Source: Clusia tigrina (lineage: Eukaryota > Arthropoda > Insecta > Diptera > Clusiidae). Taken from it: 64,000 nt of DNA. The notes under the pieces were generated by a model. It was given only the letters and a program-made list of their open reading frames with translations, searched no databases and was not told where the DNA came from. This document shows, one piece after another, positions 10,666 through 23,720 of the stretch (position 1 is the stretch's first letter; each line of letters begins with the position of its first letter). Where the stretch lies: assembly GCA_920105625.2 (NCBI GenBank), contig OV050031.1, positions 95,361,676 through 95,425,675 on the forward strand. Direction: 5' to 3'. The translations under genes were made by a program, and so were the position numbers.

Positions 10666-13640
10666 CGAGCCTCTTGTCAATTTAAGCTATGCTACCCTTG
10701 AATCCAAAAAAAAAACACTGATAAAACTTCAAATGGCCCTAACTTCTATACGGTACGTCCTGCACCTATCAAAGTTTTCAACACACAAATGCTTGTAACT
10801 TTTTACTGGAGCGTCATAAAACCTTGAAATTTTGTAACAATAAAGTACTCGAGCCGCTTGTCAATTTATGCTATCACTCAAAGCTATGCTACCCTTAAGT
10901 CCCCAATCAAACACTGATAAAACTTCAAATGGCCCTAACTTCTATACGGTACGTCCTACACCTATCATAGTGTGCAACATACAAATGCTTCTAACTTTTT
11001 ACTGGAGCGTCATAAAACCTTGAAATTTTGTAACAATAAAGCACTCGAGCCTCTTGTCAATTTAAGCTATCGCTCAAAGCTATGCTAATCTTACGTCCCA
11101 AATAAAATACTGATAAAACTTCGAATGGCCCTAACTTCTATACGGTACGTCCTACACCTATCAAAGTTTGCAACATATAAATGCTTGTAACTTTTTACTT
11201 TAGCGTCATAAAACCTTGAAATTTTGTAAAAATAAAGTACTCGAGCCTCTTGTCAATTTAAGCTATCGCTCAAAGCTATGCTACCCTTGAGTCCCAAATC
11301 AAACACTGATAAAACTTCAAATGGCCCTAACTTCTATACGGTACGTCCTACACCTATCAAAGTTTGCAACATACAAATGCTTGTAACTTTTTACTGGAGC
11401 GTCATAAAACATTGAAATTTTGTAAAAATAAAGTACTCGAGCCTCTTGTCAATTTAAGCTATCGCTCCAAGCTATGGTACCCTTGAATCCCAAATCAATC
11501 ACTGATAAAACTTCAAATGGCCCGAACTTCTATACGGTACGTCCTACAACTATCAAAGTTTGCAACATACAAATGTTTGTAACTTTTTACTGGAGCGTCA
11601 TAAAACATTGAAATTTTGTAACAATAAAGTACTCGAGCCTCTTGTAAATTTAAGCTATCGCTCAAAGCTATGCTACCCTTGAATCCCAAATAAAACACTG
11701 ATAAAACTTCAAATGGCCCTAAATTCTATACGGTACGTCCTACACCTATCAAAGTTTGCAACATACAAATGCTTGTAACTTTTTACTGGAGCGTCATAAA
11801 ACCTTGAAATTTTGTAACAATAAAATACTCGAGCCTCTTGTCAATTTAAGCTATTTCTCAAAGCTATGCTACCCTTGAATACCAAATAAAACACTGATAA
11901 AACTTCAAATGGCCCTAACTTCTATACGGTACGTCCTACACCGATCAAAGTTTGCAACATACAAATGCTTGTTACTTTTTACTGGAGCGTAATAAAACCT
12001 TGAAATTTTGTAACAATAAAGTACTCGAGCCTCTTGTCAATTTAAGCTATTGCTCAAAGCTATGCTACTCTTGAATCCCAAATCAAACACTGATAAAACT
12101 TCAAATGACACTAAATTCTATACGGTACGTCCTACACCTATCAAAGTTTGCAACATATAAATGCTTGTAACTTTTTACTGGAGCGTCATAAAACCTTGAA
12201 ATTTTGTAACAATAAAGTACTCGAGCCTCTTGTCAATTTAAGCAATCGCTCAAAGCTATGCTACCCTTAAGTCCCAAATCAAACACTGATAAAACTTCAA
12301 ATGGCCCTAACTTCTATGCGGTACGTCCTACACTTATCAAAGTTTGCAACATACAAATGCTTGTAACTTTTCACTGGAGCGTCATAAAACCTTGAAATTT
12401 GGTAACAATAAAGTACTCGAGCTTCTTGTCAATTAAAGCTATCGCTCAAGGCTAAGCTACCCTTAAGTCCGAAATCAAACACTGATAAAACTTCAAATGG
12501 CCCTAACTTCTGTACGGTACGTCCTACACCTATCAAAGTTTGCAACATACAAATGCTTGTAACTTTGCACTGGAGCGTCATAAAACCTTGAAATTTTGTA
12601 ACAATAAAGTACTCGAGCCTCTTGTCAATTTAAGCTATCGCTCAAAGCTATGCTACCCTTGAATCCCAAAAAAAACACTGATAAAACTTCAAATGGCCCT
12701 AACTTCTATACGGTACGTCCTGCACCTATCAAAGTTTTCAACACACAAATGCTTGTAACTTTTTACTGGAGCGTCATAAAACCTTGAAATTTTGTAACAA
12801 TAAAGTACTCGAGCCGCTTGTCAATTTATGCTATCACTCAAAGCTATGCTACCCTTAAGTCCCGAATCAAACACTGATAAAACTTCAAATGGCCCTAACT
12901 TCTATACGGTACGTCCTACACCTATCATAGTGTGCAACATACAAATGCTTTTAACTTTTTACTGGAGCGTCATAAAACCTTGAAATTTTGTAACAATAAA
13001 GCACTCGAGCCTCTTGTCAATTTAAGCTATCGCTCAAAGCTATGCTAATCTTACGTCCCAAATAAAATACTGATAAAACTTCGAATGGCCCTAACTTCTA
13101 TACGGTACGTCCTACATCTATCAAAGTTTGCAACATATAAATGCTTGTAACTTTTTACTTTAGCGTCATAAAACCTTGAAATTTTGTAAAAATAAAGTAC
13201 TCGAGCCTCTTGTCAATTTAAGCTATCGCTCAAAGCTATGCTACCCTTGAGTCCCAAATCAAACACTGATAAAACTTCAAATGGCCCTAACTTCTATACG
13301 GTACGTCCTACACCTATCAAAGTTTGCAACATACAAATGCTTGTAACTTTTTACTGGAGCGTCATAAAACATTGAAATTTTGTAAAAATAAAGTACTCGA
13401 GCCTCTTGTCAATTTAAGCTATCGCTCCAAGCTATGGTACCCTTGAATCCCAAATCAATCACTGATAAAACTTCAAATGGCCCGAACTTCTATACGGTAC
13501 GTCCTACAACTATCAAAGTTTGCAACATACAAATGCTTGTAACTTTTTACTGGAGCGTCATAAAACATTGAAATTTTGTAACAATAAAGTACTCGAGCCT
13601 CTTGTAAATTTAAGCTATCGCTCAAAGCTATGCTACCCTT
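10666..13640 (+). repeat. 10-monomer duplication (1,960 bp)
   Basis: Variants recur 1,960 bp apart, for example 'tgcacctatcaaagttttc' at 10,761 and 12,721, and the monomers at 11,513 and 13,473. Further upstream the offset is 1,948, because copy 1 carries the net 12-bp loss near 10,690. Shared odd words include 'ttttcaacacacaaatg', 'catagtgtgcaac' and 'ttactttagcg'. The matching stretches are about 10,050-11,680 and 12,000-13,640, so the duplication overlaps the end of the left block. Confidence 0.85.
10680..10716 (+). other. 13-bp deletion between AAGCTAT repeats, plus A10 tract
   Basis: The usual 'aagctatcgctcaaagctat' here keeps only one AAGCTAT, a 13-bp loss equal to the spacing of the two AAGCTAT words. 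Just after it, 'aatccc' plus A8 in the sister copy (near 12,661) is 'aatcc' plus A10 here. The net change is -12 bp. Slippage between short direct repeats explains the first event, and homopolymer slippage the second. Confidence 0.88.
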
Positions 13641-16088
13641 GAATACCAAATAAAACACTAATAAAACTTCAAATGGCCCTAACTTCTATACGGTACGTCC
13701 TACACCGATCAAAGTTTGCAACATACAAATGCTTGTAACTTTTTACTAGAGCGTCATAAAACCTTGAAATTTTGTAACAATAAAGTACTCGAGCCTCTTG
13801 TCAATTTAAGCTATTGCTCAAAGCTATGCTACTCTTGAATCCCAAATAAAACACTGATAAAACTTCAAATGTCCCTAACTTCTATACGGTACGTCCTACA
13901 CCTATCAAAGTTTGCAACATATAAATGTTTGTTACTTTTTACTGGAGCGTCATAAAACCTTGAAATTTTGTAACAATAAAGTACTCGAGCCTCTTGTCAA
14001 TTTAAGCTATCGCTCAAAGCTATGCTACCCTTGAGTCCCAAATCAAACACTGATAAAACTTCAAATGGCCCTAACTTCTATATGGTACGTCCTACACCTA
14101 TCAAAGTTTGCAACATACAAATGCTTGTAACTTTTTACTGGAGCGTCATAAAACCTTGAAATTTTGTAACAATAAAATACTCGAGCCTCTTGTCAATTTA
14201 AGCTATTGCTCAAAGCTATGCTACCCTTGAATCCCAAATCAAACACTGATAAAACTTCAAATGGCCCTAACTTCTATACGGTACGTCCTACACCTATCAA
14301 AGTTTGCAACATACAAATGCTTGTAACTTTTTACTTGAGCGTCATAAAACCTTGAAATTTTGTAACAATAAAATACTCGAGCCTCTTGTCAATTTAAGCT
14401 ATTGCTCAAAGCTATGCTACCCTTGAATACCAAATAAAACACTGATAAAACTTCAAATGGCCCTAACTTCTATACGGTACGTCCTACACCTATCAAAGTT
14501 TGCAACATACAAATGCTTGTAACTTTTTACTGGAGCGTCATAAAACCTTGAAATTTTGTAACAATAAAGTACTCGAGCCTCTTGTCAATTTAAGCTATTG
14601 CTCAAAGCTATGCTAGCCTTGAATTCCAAATAAAACACTGATAAAACTTCAAATGGCCCTAACTTCTATACGGTACGTCCTTAACCTATCAAAGTTTGCA
14701 ACATACAAATGATTGTAACTTTTTACTGGAGCGTCATAAAACCTTGAAATTTTGTAACAATAAAATACTCGAGCCTCTTGTCAATTTAAGCTATTGCTCA
14801 AAGCTATGCTACCCTTGAATACCAAATAAAACACTGATAAAACCTCAAATGGCCCTAACTTCTATACGGTACGTTCTACACCTATAAAAGTTTGCAACAT
14901 ACAAATGCTTGTAACTTTTTACTGGAACATCATAAAACCTTGAAATTTTGTAACAATAAAGTACTCGAGCCTCTTGTCAATTTAAGCTATTGCTCAAAGC
15001 TATGCTACTCTTGAATCCCAAATAAAACACTGATAAAACATCAAATGGCCCTAACTTCTATACGGTACGTCCTACACCTATCAAAGTTTGCAACATACAA
15101 ATGCTTGTAACTTTTTACTGGAGCGTCATAAAACCTTGAAATTTTGTAACAATAAAGTACTCGAGCCTCTTGTCAATTTAACCTATTGCTCAAAGCTATG
15201 CTACCCTTGAATCCCAAATAAAACACTGATAAAACTTCAAATGGCCCTACCTTCTATGCGGTACGTCCTACACCTATCAAAGTTTGCAACATACAAATGC
15301 TTGTGACTTTTTACTGGAGCGTCATAAAACCTTGAAATTTTGTAACAATAAAGTACTCGAGCCGCTTGTCAACTTATGCTATCGCTCAAAGCTATGCTAC
15401 CCTTAAGTCCCGAATCAAACACTGATAAAACTTCAAATGGCCCTAACTTCTATACGGTACGTCCTACACCTATCAAAGTTTGCAACATACAAATGCTTGT
15501 AACTTTTTACTGGAGCGTCATAAAACCTTGAAATTTTGTAACAATAAAGCACTCGAGCCTCTTGTCAATTTAAGCTATCGCTCAAAGCTATGCTACCCTT
15601 GAATATCAAATAAAACACTGATAAAACTTCAAATGGCCCTAACTTCTATACGGTACGTCCTACACCTATCAAAGTTTGCAACATACAAATGCTTGTAACT
15701 TTTTACTGGAGCGTCATAAAACCTTGAAATTTTGTAACAATAAAGTACTCGAGCCTCTTGTCAATTTAAGCTATTGCTCAAAGCTATGCTACTCTTGAAT
15801 CCCAAATAAAACACTGATAAAACTTCAAGTGGCCCTAACTTCTATACGGTACGTCCTACACCTATCAAAGTTTGCAACATACAAATGCTTGTAACTTTTT
15901 ACTGGAGCGTCATAAAACCTTGAAATTTTGTAACAATAAAGTACTCGAGCCTCTTGTCCATTTAAGCTATTGCTCAAAGCTATGCTACCCTTGAATCCCA
16001 AATAAAACACTGATAAAACTTCAAATGGCCCTAACTTCTATACTGTACGTCCTACACCTATCAAAGTTTGCAACATACAAATGCTTGT
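13641..16088 (+). repeat. Satellite stretch without clear higher-order period
   Basis: Regular 196-bp monomers, mostly of the 'ttgctc' type with 'ttgaataccaaataaaac' or 'ttgaatcccaaataaaac'. Single-copy changes are scattered, such as EcoRI-type GAATTC near 14,632 and 'gaacatcat' near 14,926. I could not find a block here that repeats in order within the stretch. No gene is seen. Confidence 0.75.
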
Positions 16089-17366
16089 AACTTTTTACTG
16101 GAGCGTCATAAAACCTTGAAATTTTGTAACAATAAAGTACTCGAGCCGCTTGTCAACTTATGCTATCGCTCAAAGCTATGCTACCCTTAAGTCCCGAATC
16201 AAACACTGATAAAACTTCAAATGGCCCTAACTTCTATACGGTACGTCCTACACCTATCAAAGTTTGCAACATACAAATGCTTGTAACTTTTTACTGGAGC
16301 GTCATAAAACCTTTAAATTTTGTAACAATAAAGCACTCGAGCCTCTTGTCAATTTAAGCTATCGCTCAAAGCTATGCTAATCTTAAGTCCCAAATAAAAC
16401 ACTGATAAAACTTCAAATGTCCCTAACTTCTATACGGTACGTCCTACACCTATCAAAGTTTGCAACATATAAATGCTTGTAACTTTTTACTGGAGCGTCA
16501 TAAAACCTTGAAATTTTGTAACAATAAAGTACTCGAGCCTCTTGTCAATTTAAGCTATCGCTCAAAGCTATGCTACCCTTGAGTCCCAAATCAAACACTG
16601 ATAAAACTTCAAATGTCCCTAACTTCTATACGGTACGTCCTACACCTATCAAAGTTTGCAACATACAAATGCTTGTAACTTTTTACTGGAGCGTCATAAC
16701 ACCTTGAAATTTTGTAACAATAAAGTTCTCGAGCCTCTTGTCAATTTAAGCTATTGCTCAAAGATATGCTACCCTTGAATCCCAAATCAAACACTGATAA
16801 AACTTCAAATGGCCCTAACTTCTATACGGTACGTCCTACACCTATCAAAGTTTGCAACATACAAATGCTTGTAACTTTTTACTGGAGCGTCATAAAACCT
16901 TTAAATTTTGTAACAATAAAGCACTCGAGCCTCTTGTCAATTTAAGCTATCGCTCAAAGCTATGCTACCCTTGAGTCCCAAATCAAACACTGATGAAACT
17001 TCAGATGGCCCTAACTTCTATACGGTACGTCCTTAACCTATCAAAGTTTGCAACATACAAATGCTTGTAACTTTTTACTGGAGCGTCATAAAACCTTGAA
17101 ATTTTGTAACAATAAAATACTCGAGCCTCTTGTCAATTTAAGCTATTGCTCAAAGCTATGCTACCCTTGAATACCAAATAAAACACTGATAAAACTTCAA
17201 ATGGCCCTAACTTCTATACGGTACGTCCTACACCTATCAAAGTTTGCAACATACAAATGCTTGTAACTTTTTACTGGAGCGTCATAAAACCTTGAAATTT
17301 TGTAACAATAAAGTACTCGAGCCTCTTGTCAATTTAAGCTATTGCTCAAAGCTATGCTACCCTTGA
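16089..17366 (+). repeat. 1.28-kb block, first copy of a 4,504-bp offset pair
   Basis: Matches 20,593-21,870 at an offset of 4,504 bp, which is 23 monomers minus the 4-bp deletion at 17,642. It contains 'ccgcttgtcaacttatgc', 'cataacaccttg', 'gatgaaacttc' and 'ccttaacc' monomers in the same order. The only differences noticed are 'gttctcgag' at 16,725 and 'cttcagatgg' near 17,000. Confidence 0.88.
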
Positions 17367-19200
17367 GTCCCAAATCAAACACTGATAAAACTTCAAATGG
17401 CCCTAACTTCTATACGGTACGTCCTACACCTATCAAAGTTTGCAACATACAAATGCTTGTAACTTTTTACTGGAGCGTCATAAAACCTTGAAATTTTGTA
17501 ACAATAAAGTACTCGAGCCTCTTGTTAATTTAAGCTATTGCTCAAAGCTATGCTACCCTTGAATCCCAAATAAAACACTGATAAAACTTCAAATAGCCCT
17601 AACTTCTATACGGCACGTCCTGCACCTATCAAAGTTTGCAACATATGCTTGTAACTTTTTACTGGAGCGTCATAAAACCTTGAAATTTTGTAACAATAAA
17701 GTACTCGAGCCTCTTGTCAATTTAAGCTATTTCTCATAGCTATGCTACCCTTGAATCCCAAATAAAACATTGATAAAACTTCAAATTGCCCTAACTTATA
17801 TATGGTACGTCCTACACCTATCAAAGTTTGCAACATACAAATGCTTGTAACTTTTTATTGGAGCGTCATAAAACATTGAAATTTTGTAACAATAAAGTAC
17901 TCGAGCCTCTTGTCAATTTAAGCTATTGCTCAAAGCTATGCTACCCTAAAGTCCCAAATCAAACACTGATAAAACTTCAAATGGACCTAAATTCTATACG
18001 GTACGTCCTACACCTATCAAAGTTTGCAACATACAAATGCTTGTAACTTTTTACTGGAGCGTAATAAAACCTTGAAATTTTTTAACAATAAAGTACTCGA
18101 GCCTCTTGTCAATTTAAGCTATCGCTCAAAGCTATGCTACCCTTAAGTCCCAAATCAAACACTGATAAAACTTCAAATGGCCCTAAATTCTATACGGTAC
18201 GTCCTACACCTATCAAAGTTTGCAACATACAAATGCTTGTAACTGTTTACTGGAGCGTCATAAAAGATTCAAATTTTGTAACAATAAAGCACTCGAGCCT
18301 CTTGTCAATTTAAGCTATTGCTCAAAGCTATGCTACCCTTAAGTCCCAAATAAAACACTGATAAAACTTCAAATGGCCCTAACTTCTATACGGTACGTCC
18401 TACACCTATCAAAGTTTGCAACATACAAATGCTTGTAACTTTTCATTGGAGCGTCATAAAACCTTGAAATTTTGTAACAATAAAGTACTCGAGCCTCTTG
18501 TCAATTTAAGCTATCGCTCAAAGCTATGCTACCCTTGAGTCCCGAATCAAACACTGATAAAACTTCAAATGGCCCTAACTTATATACGGTACGTCCTACA
18601 CCTATCAAAGTTTGCAACATACAAATGCTTGTAACTTTTTACTAGAGCGTCATAAAACCTTGAAATTTTGTAACAATAAAGTACTCGAGCCTCTTGTCAA
18701 TTTAAGCTATCGCTCAAAGCTATGCTACTTTTGAGTCCCAAATCAAACACTGATAAAACTTCAAATGGCCCTAACTTCTATACGCTAAATCCTACACCTA
18801 TCAAAGTTTGCAACATATAAATGCTTGTAACTTTTTACTGGAGCGTCATAAAACATTGAAATTTTGTAACAATAAAGTACTCGAGCCTCTTGTCAATTTA
18901 AGCTATCGCTCAAAGCTATGCTACCCTTGAGTCCCAAATCAAACACTGATAAAACTTCAAATGGCCCTAACTTCTATACGGTACGTCCTACACCTATCAA
19001 AGTTTGCAACATACAAATGCTTGTAACTTTTTACTGGAGCGTCATAAAACCTTGAAATTTTGTAACAATAAAGTACTCGAGCCACTTGTTAATTTAAGCT
19101 ATTGCTCAAAGCTATGCTACCCTTGAATCCCAAATAAAACACTGATAAAACTTCAAATGGCCCTAACTTCCATACGGCACGTCCTGCACCTATCAAAGTT
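17343..19200 (+). repeat. ~1.9-kb block repeated 19,751 bp downstream
   Basis: Private variants recur at 37,094-38,950 in the same order: 'aatagccc' with 'cggcacg', 'taccctaaagtccc', 'aatggacctaaattc', and 'taactgtttactgg' followed by 'aaaagattcaaa'. The offset of 19,751 equals 101 monomers minus the 45 bp of deletions lying between. A few differences exist, such as 'tacgctaaatcc' near 18,780 in this copy only. Confidence 0.87.
17642..17647 (+). repeat. First of 29 192-bp monomers (4-bp deletion creating CATATG)
   Basis: The usual 'aacatacaaatgcttg' reads 'aacatatgcttg', losing 4 bp and creating an NdeI-type CATATG. The site starts at 17642, 24889, 26453, 27429, 28601, 30165, 31533, 32509, 33877, 35049, 36221, 37393, 38957, 40521, 42235, 43407, 45363, 46535, 49079, 50447, 51227, 53183, 53963, 55919, 56699, 58459, 60219, 61195 and 63347. 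All but one of these monomers also read 'acggcacgtcctgcacc' in place of 'acggtacgtcctacacc'. The gaps between sites are whole monomer numbers minus 4 bp, except 40,521-42,235, which also holds the 46-bp deletion. None occurs before 17,642. Confidence 0.93.
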
Positions 19201-19213
19201 TGCAACATACAAA
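19171..19213 (+). repeat. Full-length monomer with the substitution haplotype of the 192-bp type
   Basis: Reads 'catacggcacgtcctgcacc' like the 192-bp monomers but keeps 'catacaaatg' without the 4-bp loss. It is either the state before the deletion or a recombinant of a deleted and a full copy. The monomer near 20,350 has 'cggcacgtcctacacc', also undeleted, which would fit a stepwise order of changes. Confidence 0.8.
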
Positions 19214-20592
19214 TGCTTGTAACTTTTTACTGGAGCGTCATAAAACCTTGAAATTTTGTAACAATAAAGTACTCGAGCCTCTTGTCCATTTAAGCTATTG
19301 CTCAAAGCTATGCTACCCTTGAATCCCAAATAAAACACTGATAAAACTTTAAATGGCCCTAACTTCTATACGGTACGTCCTTAACCTATCAAAGTTTGCA
19401 ACATACAAATGCTTGAAACTTTTTACTGGAGCGTCATAAAACCTTGAAATTTTGTAACAATAAAATACTCGAGCCTCTTGTCAATTTAAGCTATTGCTCA
19501 AAGCCATGCTACCCTTGAATACCAAATAAAACACTGATAAAACTTCAAATGGCCCTAACTTCTATACGGTACGTCCTACACCTATCAAAGTTTGCAACAT
19601 ACAAATGCTTGTAACTTTTTACTGGAGCGTCATAAAACCTTGAAATTTTGTAACAATAAAGTACTCGAGCCTCTTGTCAATTTAAGCTATTGCTCAAAGC
19701 TCTGCTACTCTTGAATCCCAAATAAAACACTGATAAAACTTAAATTGGCCCTAATTTCTATACGGTACGTCCTACACCTATCAAAGTTTGCAACATACAA
19801 ATGCTTGTAACTTTTTACTGGAGCGTCATAAAACCTTTAAATTTTGTAACAATAAAGTACTCGAGCCTCTTGTCAATTTAAGCTATTGCTCAAAGCTAAG
19901 CTACCCTTGAATCACAAATTAAACACTGATAAATCTTCAAATGGCCCTACCTTCTATGCGGTACGTCCTACACCTATCAAAGTTTGCAACATACAAATGC
20001 TTGTAACTTTTTACTGGAGCGTCATAAAACCTTTAAATTTTGTAACAATAAAGCACTCGAGCCTCTTGTCAATTTAAGCTATCGCTCAAAGCTATGCTAC
20101 CCTTGAATCCCAAATAAAACACTGATAAAACTTCAAATGGCCCTAACTTCTATACGGTACGTCCTTAACCTATCAAAGTTTGCAACATACAAATGCTTGT
20201 AACTTTTTACTGGAGCGTCATAAAACCTTGAAATTTTGTAACAATAAAGTACTCGAGCCTCTTGTTAATTTAAGCTATTGCTCAAAGCTATGCTACCCTT
20301 GAATCCCAAATAAAACACTGATAAAACTTCAAATGGCCCTAACTTCTATACGGCACGTCCTACACCTATCAAAGTTTGCAACATACAAATGCTTGTAACT
20401 TTTTACTGGAGCGTCATAAAACCTTGAAATTTTGTAACAATAAAGTACTCGAGCCTCTTGTCAATTTAAGCTATTGCTCAAAGCTATGCTACCCTTGAAT
20501 CCCAAATAAAACACTGATAAAACTTCAAATGGCCCTACCTTTTATACGGTACGTCCTACACCTATCAAAGTTTGCAACATACAAATGCTTGT
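19201..20592 (+). repeat. Mixed satellite monomers
   Basis: Regular 196-bp units combining 'ccttaacc', 'aaaatactcgag' and 'cctttaaatttt' variants, with scattered single changes ('agccatgct' near 19,503, 'agctctgct' near 19,699). No internal HOR is clear. The end of this stretch ('cctaccttttatacgg', 'cttgtgac') resembles 15,245-15,310. Confidence 0.75.
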
Positions 20593-21870
20593 GACTTTTT
20601 ACTGGAGCGTCATAAAACCTTGAAATTTTGTAACAATAAAGTACTCGAGCCGCTTGTCAACTTATGCTATCGCTCAAAGCTATGCTACCCTTAAGTCCCG
20701 AATCAAACACTGATAAAACTTCAAATGGCCCTAACTTCTATACGGTACGTCCTACACCTATCAAAGTTTGCAACATACAAATGCTTGTAACTTTTTACTG
20801 GAGCGTCATAAAACCTTTAAATTTTGTAACAATAAAGCACTCGAGCCTCTTGTCAATTTAAGCTATCGCTCAAAGCTATGCTAATCTTAAGTCCCAAATA
20901 AAACACTGATAAAACTTCAAATGTCCCTAACTTCTATACGGTACGTCCTACACCTATCAAAGTTTGCAACATATAAATGCTTGTAACTTTTTACTGGAGC
21001 GTCATAAAACCTTGAAATTTTGTAACAATAAAGTACTCGAGCCTCTTGTCAATTTAAGCTATCGCTCAAAGCTATGCTACCCTTGAGTCCCAAATCAAAC
21101 ACTGATAAAACTTCAAATGTCCCTAACTTCTATACGGTACGTCCTACACCTATCAAAGTTTGCAACATACAAATGCTTGTAACTTTTTACTGGAGCGTCA
21201 TAACACCTTGAAATTTTGTAACAATAAAGTACTCGAGCCTCTTGTCAATTTAAGCTATTGCTCAAAGATATGCTACCCTTGAATCCCAAATCAAACACTG
21301 ATAAAACTTCAAATGGCCCTAACTTCTATACGGTACGTCCTACACCTATCAAAGTTTGCAACATACAAATGCTTGTAACTTTTTACTGGAGCGTCATAAA
21401 ACCTTTAAATTTTGTAACAATAAAGCACTCGAGCCTCTTGTCAATTTAAGCTATCGCTCAAAGCTATGCTACCCTTGAGTCCCAAATCAAACACTGATGA
21501 AACTTCAAATGGCCCTAACTTCTATACGGTACGTCCTTAACCTATCAAAGTTTGCAACATACAAATGCTTGTAACTTTTTACTGGAGCGTCATAAAACCT
21601 TGAAATTTTGTAACAATAAAATACTCGAGCCTCTTGTCAATTTAAGCTATTGCTCAAAGCTATGCTACCCTTGAATACCAAATAAAACACTGATAAAACT
21701 TCAAATGGCCCTAACTTCTATACGGTACGTCCTACACCTATCAAAGTTTGCAACATACAAATGCTTGTAACTTTTTACTGGAGCGTCATAAAACCTTGAA
21801 ATTTTGTAACAATAAAGTACTCGAGCCTCTTGTCAATTTAAGCTATTGCTCAAAGCTATGCTACCCTTGA
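20593..21870 (+). repeat. 1.28-kb block, second copy of the 4,504-bp offset pair
   Basis: Near-identical to 16,089-17,366. The left edge is set by 'cttgtgac' here against 'cttgtaac' there. The right edge is set by 'ttgaatccc' here against 'ttgagtccc' there. Confidence 0.88.
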
Positions 21871-23720
21871 ATCCCAAATTAAACACTGATAAAACTTCAA
21901 ATGGCCCTAACTTCTATGCGGTACGTCCTACACCTATCAAAGTTTGCAACATACAAATGCTTGTGACTTTTTACTGGAGCGTCATAAAACCTTGAAATTT
22001 TGTAACAATAAAATACTCGAGCCTCTTGTCAATTTAAGCTATTGCTCAAAGCTATGCTACCCTTGAATACCAAATAAAACACTGATAAAACTTCAAATGG
22101 CCCTAACTTCTATACGGTACGTCCTACACCTATCAAAGTTTGCAACATACAAATGCTTGTAACTTTTTACTGGATCGTCATAAAACCTTTAAATTTTGTA
22201 ACAATAAAGTACTCGAGCCTCTTGTCAATTTAAGCTATCGCTCAAAGCTATGCTACCCTTGAGTCCCAAATCAAACACTGATAAAACTTCAAATGGCCCT
22301 AACTTATATACGGTACGTCCTACACCTATCAAAGTTTGCAACATACAAATGCTTGTAACTTTTTACTGGAGCGTCATAAAACCTTGAAATTTTGTAACAA
22401 TAAAGCACTCGAGCCTCTTGTCAATTTAAGCTATCGCTCAAAGGTATGCTAATCTTAAGTCCCAAATAAAACACTGATAAAACTTCAAATGGCCCTAACT
22501 TCTTTACGGTACGTCCTACACCTATCAAAGTTTGCAACATACAAATGCTTGTAACTTTTTACTGGAGCGTCATAAAACCTTGAAATTTTGTAACAATAAA
22601 GTACTCGAGCCTCTTGTCAATTTAAGCTATCGCTCAAAGCTATGCTACCCTTGAATACCAAATAAAACACTGATAAAACTTCAAATGGCCCTAACTTCTA
22701 TACGGTACGTCCTACACCTATCAAAGTTTGCAACATATAAATGCTTGTAACTTTTTACTGGAGCGTCATAAAACCTTGAAATTTTTTAACAATAAAGTAC
22801 TCGAGCCTCTTGTCAATTTAAGCTATCGCTCAAAGCTATGCTACCCTTGAGTCCCAAATCAAACACTGATAAAACTTCAAATGGCCCTAACTTCTATACG
22901 GTACGTCCTACACCTATCAAAGTGTGCAACATACAAATGCTTGTAACTTTTTACTGGAGCGTCATAAAACCTTTAAATTTTGTAACAATAAAGCACTCGA
23001 GCCTCTTGTCAATTTAAGCTATCGCTCAAAGCTATGCTACCCTTGAGTCCCAAATCAAACACTGATGAAACTTCAAATGGCCCTAACTTCTATACGGTAC
23101 GTCCTACACCTATCAAAGTTTGCAACATACAAATGCTTGTAACTTTTTACTGGAGCGTCATAAAACCTTTAAATTTTGTAACAATAAAGCACTCGAGCCT
23201 CTTGTCAATTTAAGCTATCGCTCAAAGCTATGCTAATCTTAAGTCCCAAATAAAACACTGATAAAACTTCAAATGGCCCTAACTTCTTTACGGTACGTCC
23301 TACACCTATCAAAGTTTGCAACATACAAATGCTTGTAACTTTTTACTGGAGCGTCATAAAACCTTGAAATTTTGTAACAATAAAGTACTCGAGCCTCTTG
23401 TCAATTTAAGCTATCGCTCAAAGCTATGCTACCCTTGAGTCCCGAATCAAACACTGATAAAACTTCAAATGGCCCTAACTTCTATACGGTACGTCCTACA
23501 CCTATCAAAGTTTGCAACATACAAATGCTTGTAACTTTTTACTAGAGCGTCATAAAACCTTGAAATTTTGTAACAATAAAGTACTCGAGCCTCTTGTCAA
23601 TTTAAGCTATCGCTCATAGCTATGCTACTTTGAGTCCCATATCAAACACTGATAAAACTTCAAATGGCCCTAACTTCTATACGGTACGTCCTACACCTAT
23701 CAAAGTTTGCAACATATAAA
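21871..23720 (+). repeat. Mixed monomers with a 4-monomer (784-bp) local period
   Basis: The 'cttctttacgg' variant occurs at 22,502, 23,286 and 24,069, which are 784 and 783 bp apart. The 1-bp shortfall comes from a missing T near 23,630 ('gctactttgag'). The sequence 23,094-23,740 is followed by its copy at 23,877-24,524, sharing 'cctttaaatttt', 'gctaatcttaag', 'ttgagtcccgaatc', 'tactagagcg' and 'ctcatagctatg' in order. Confidence 0.8.
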
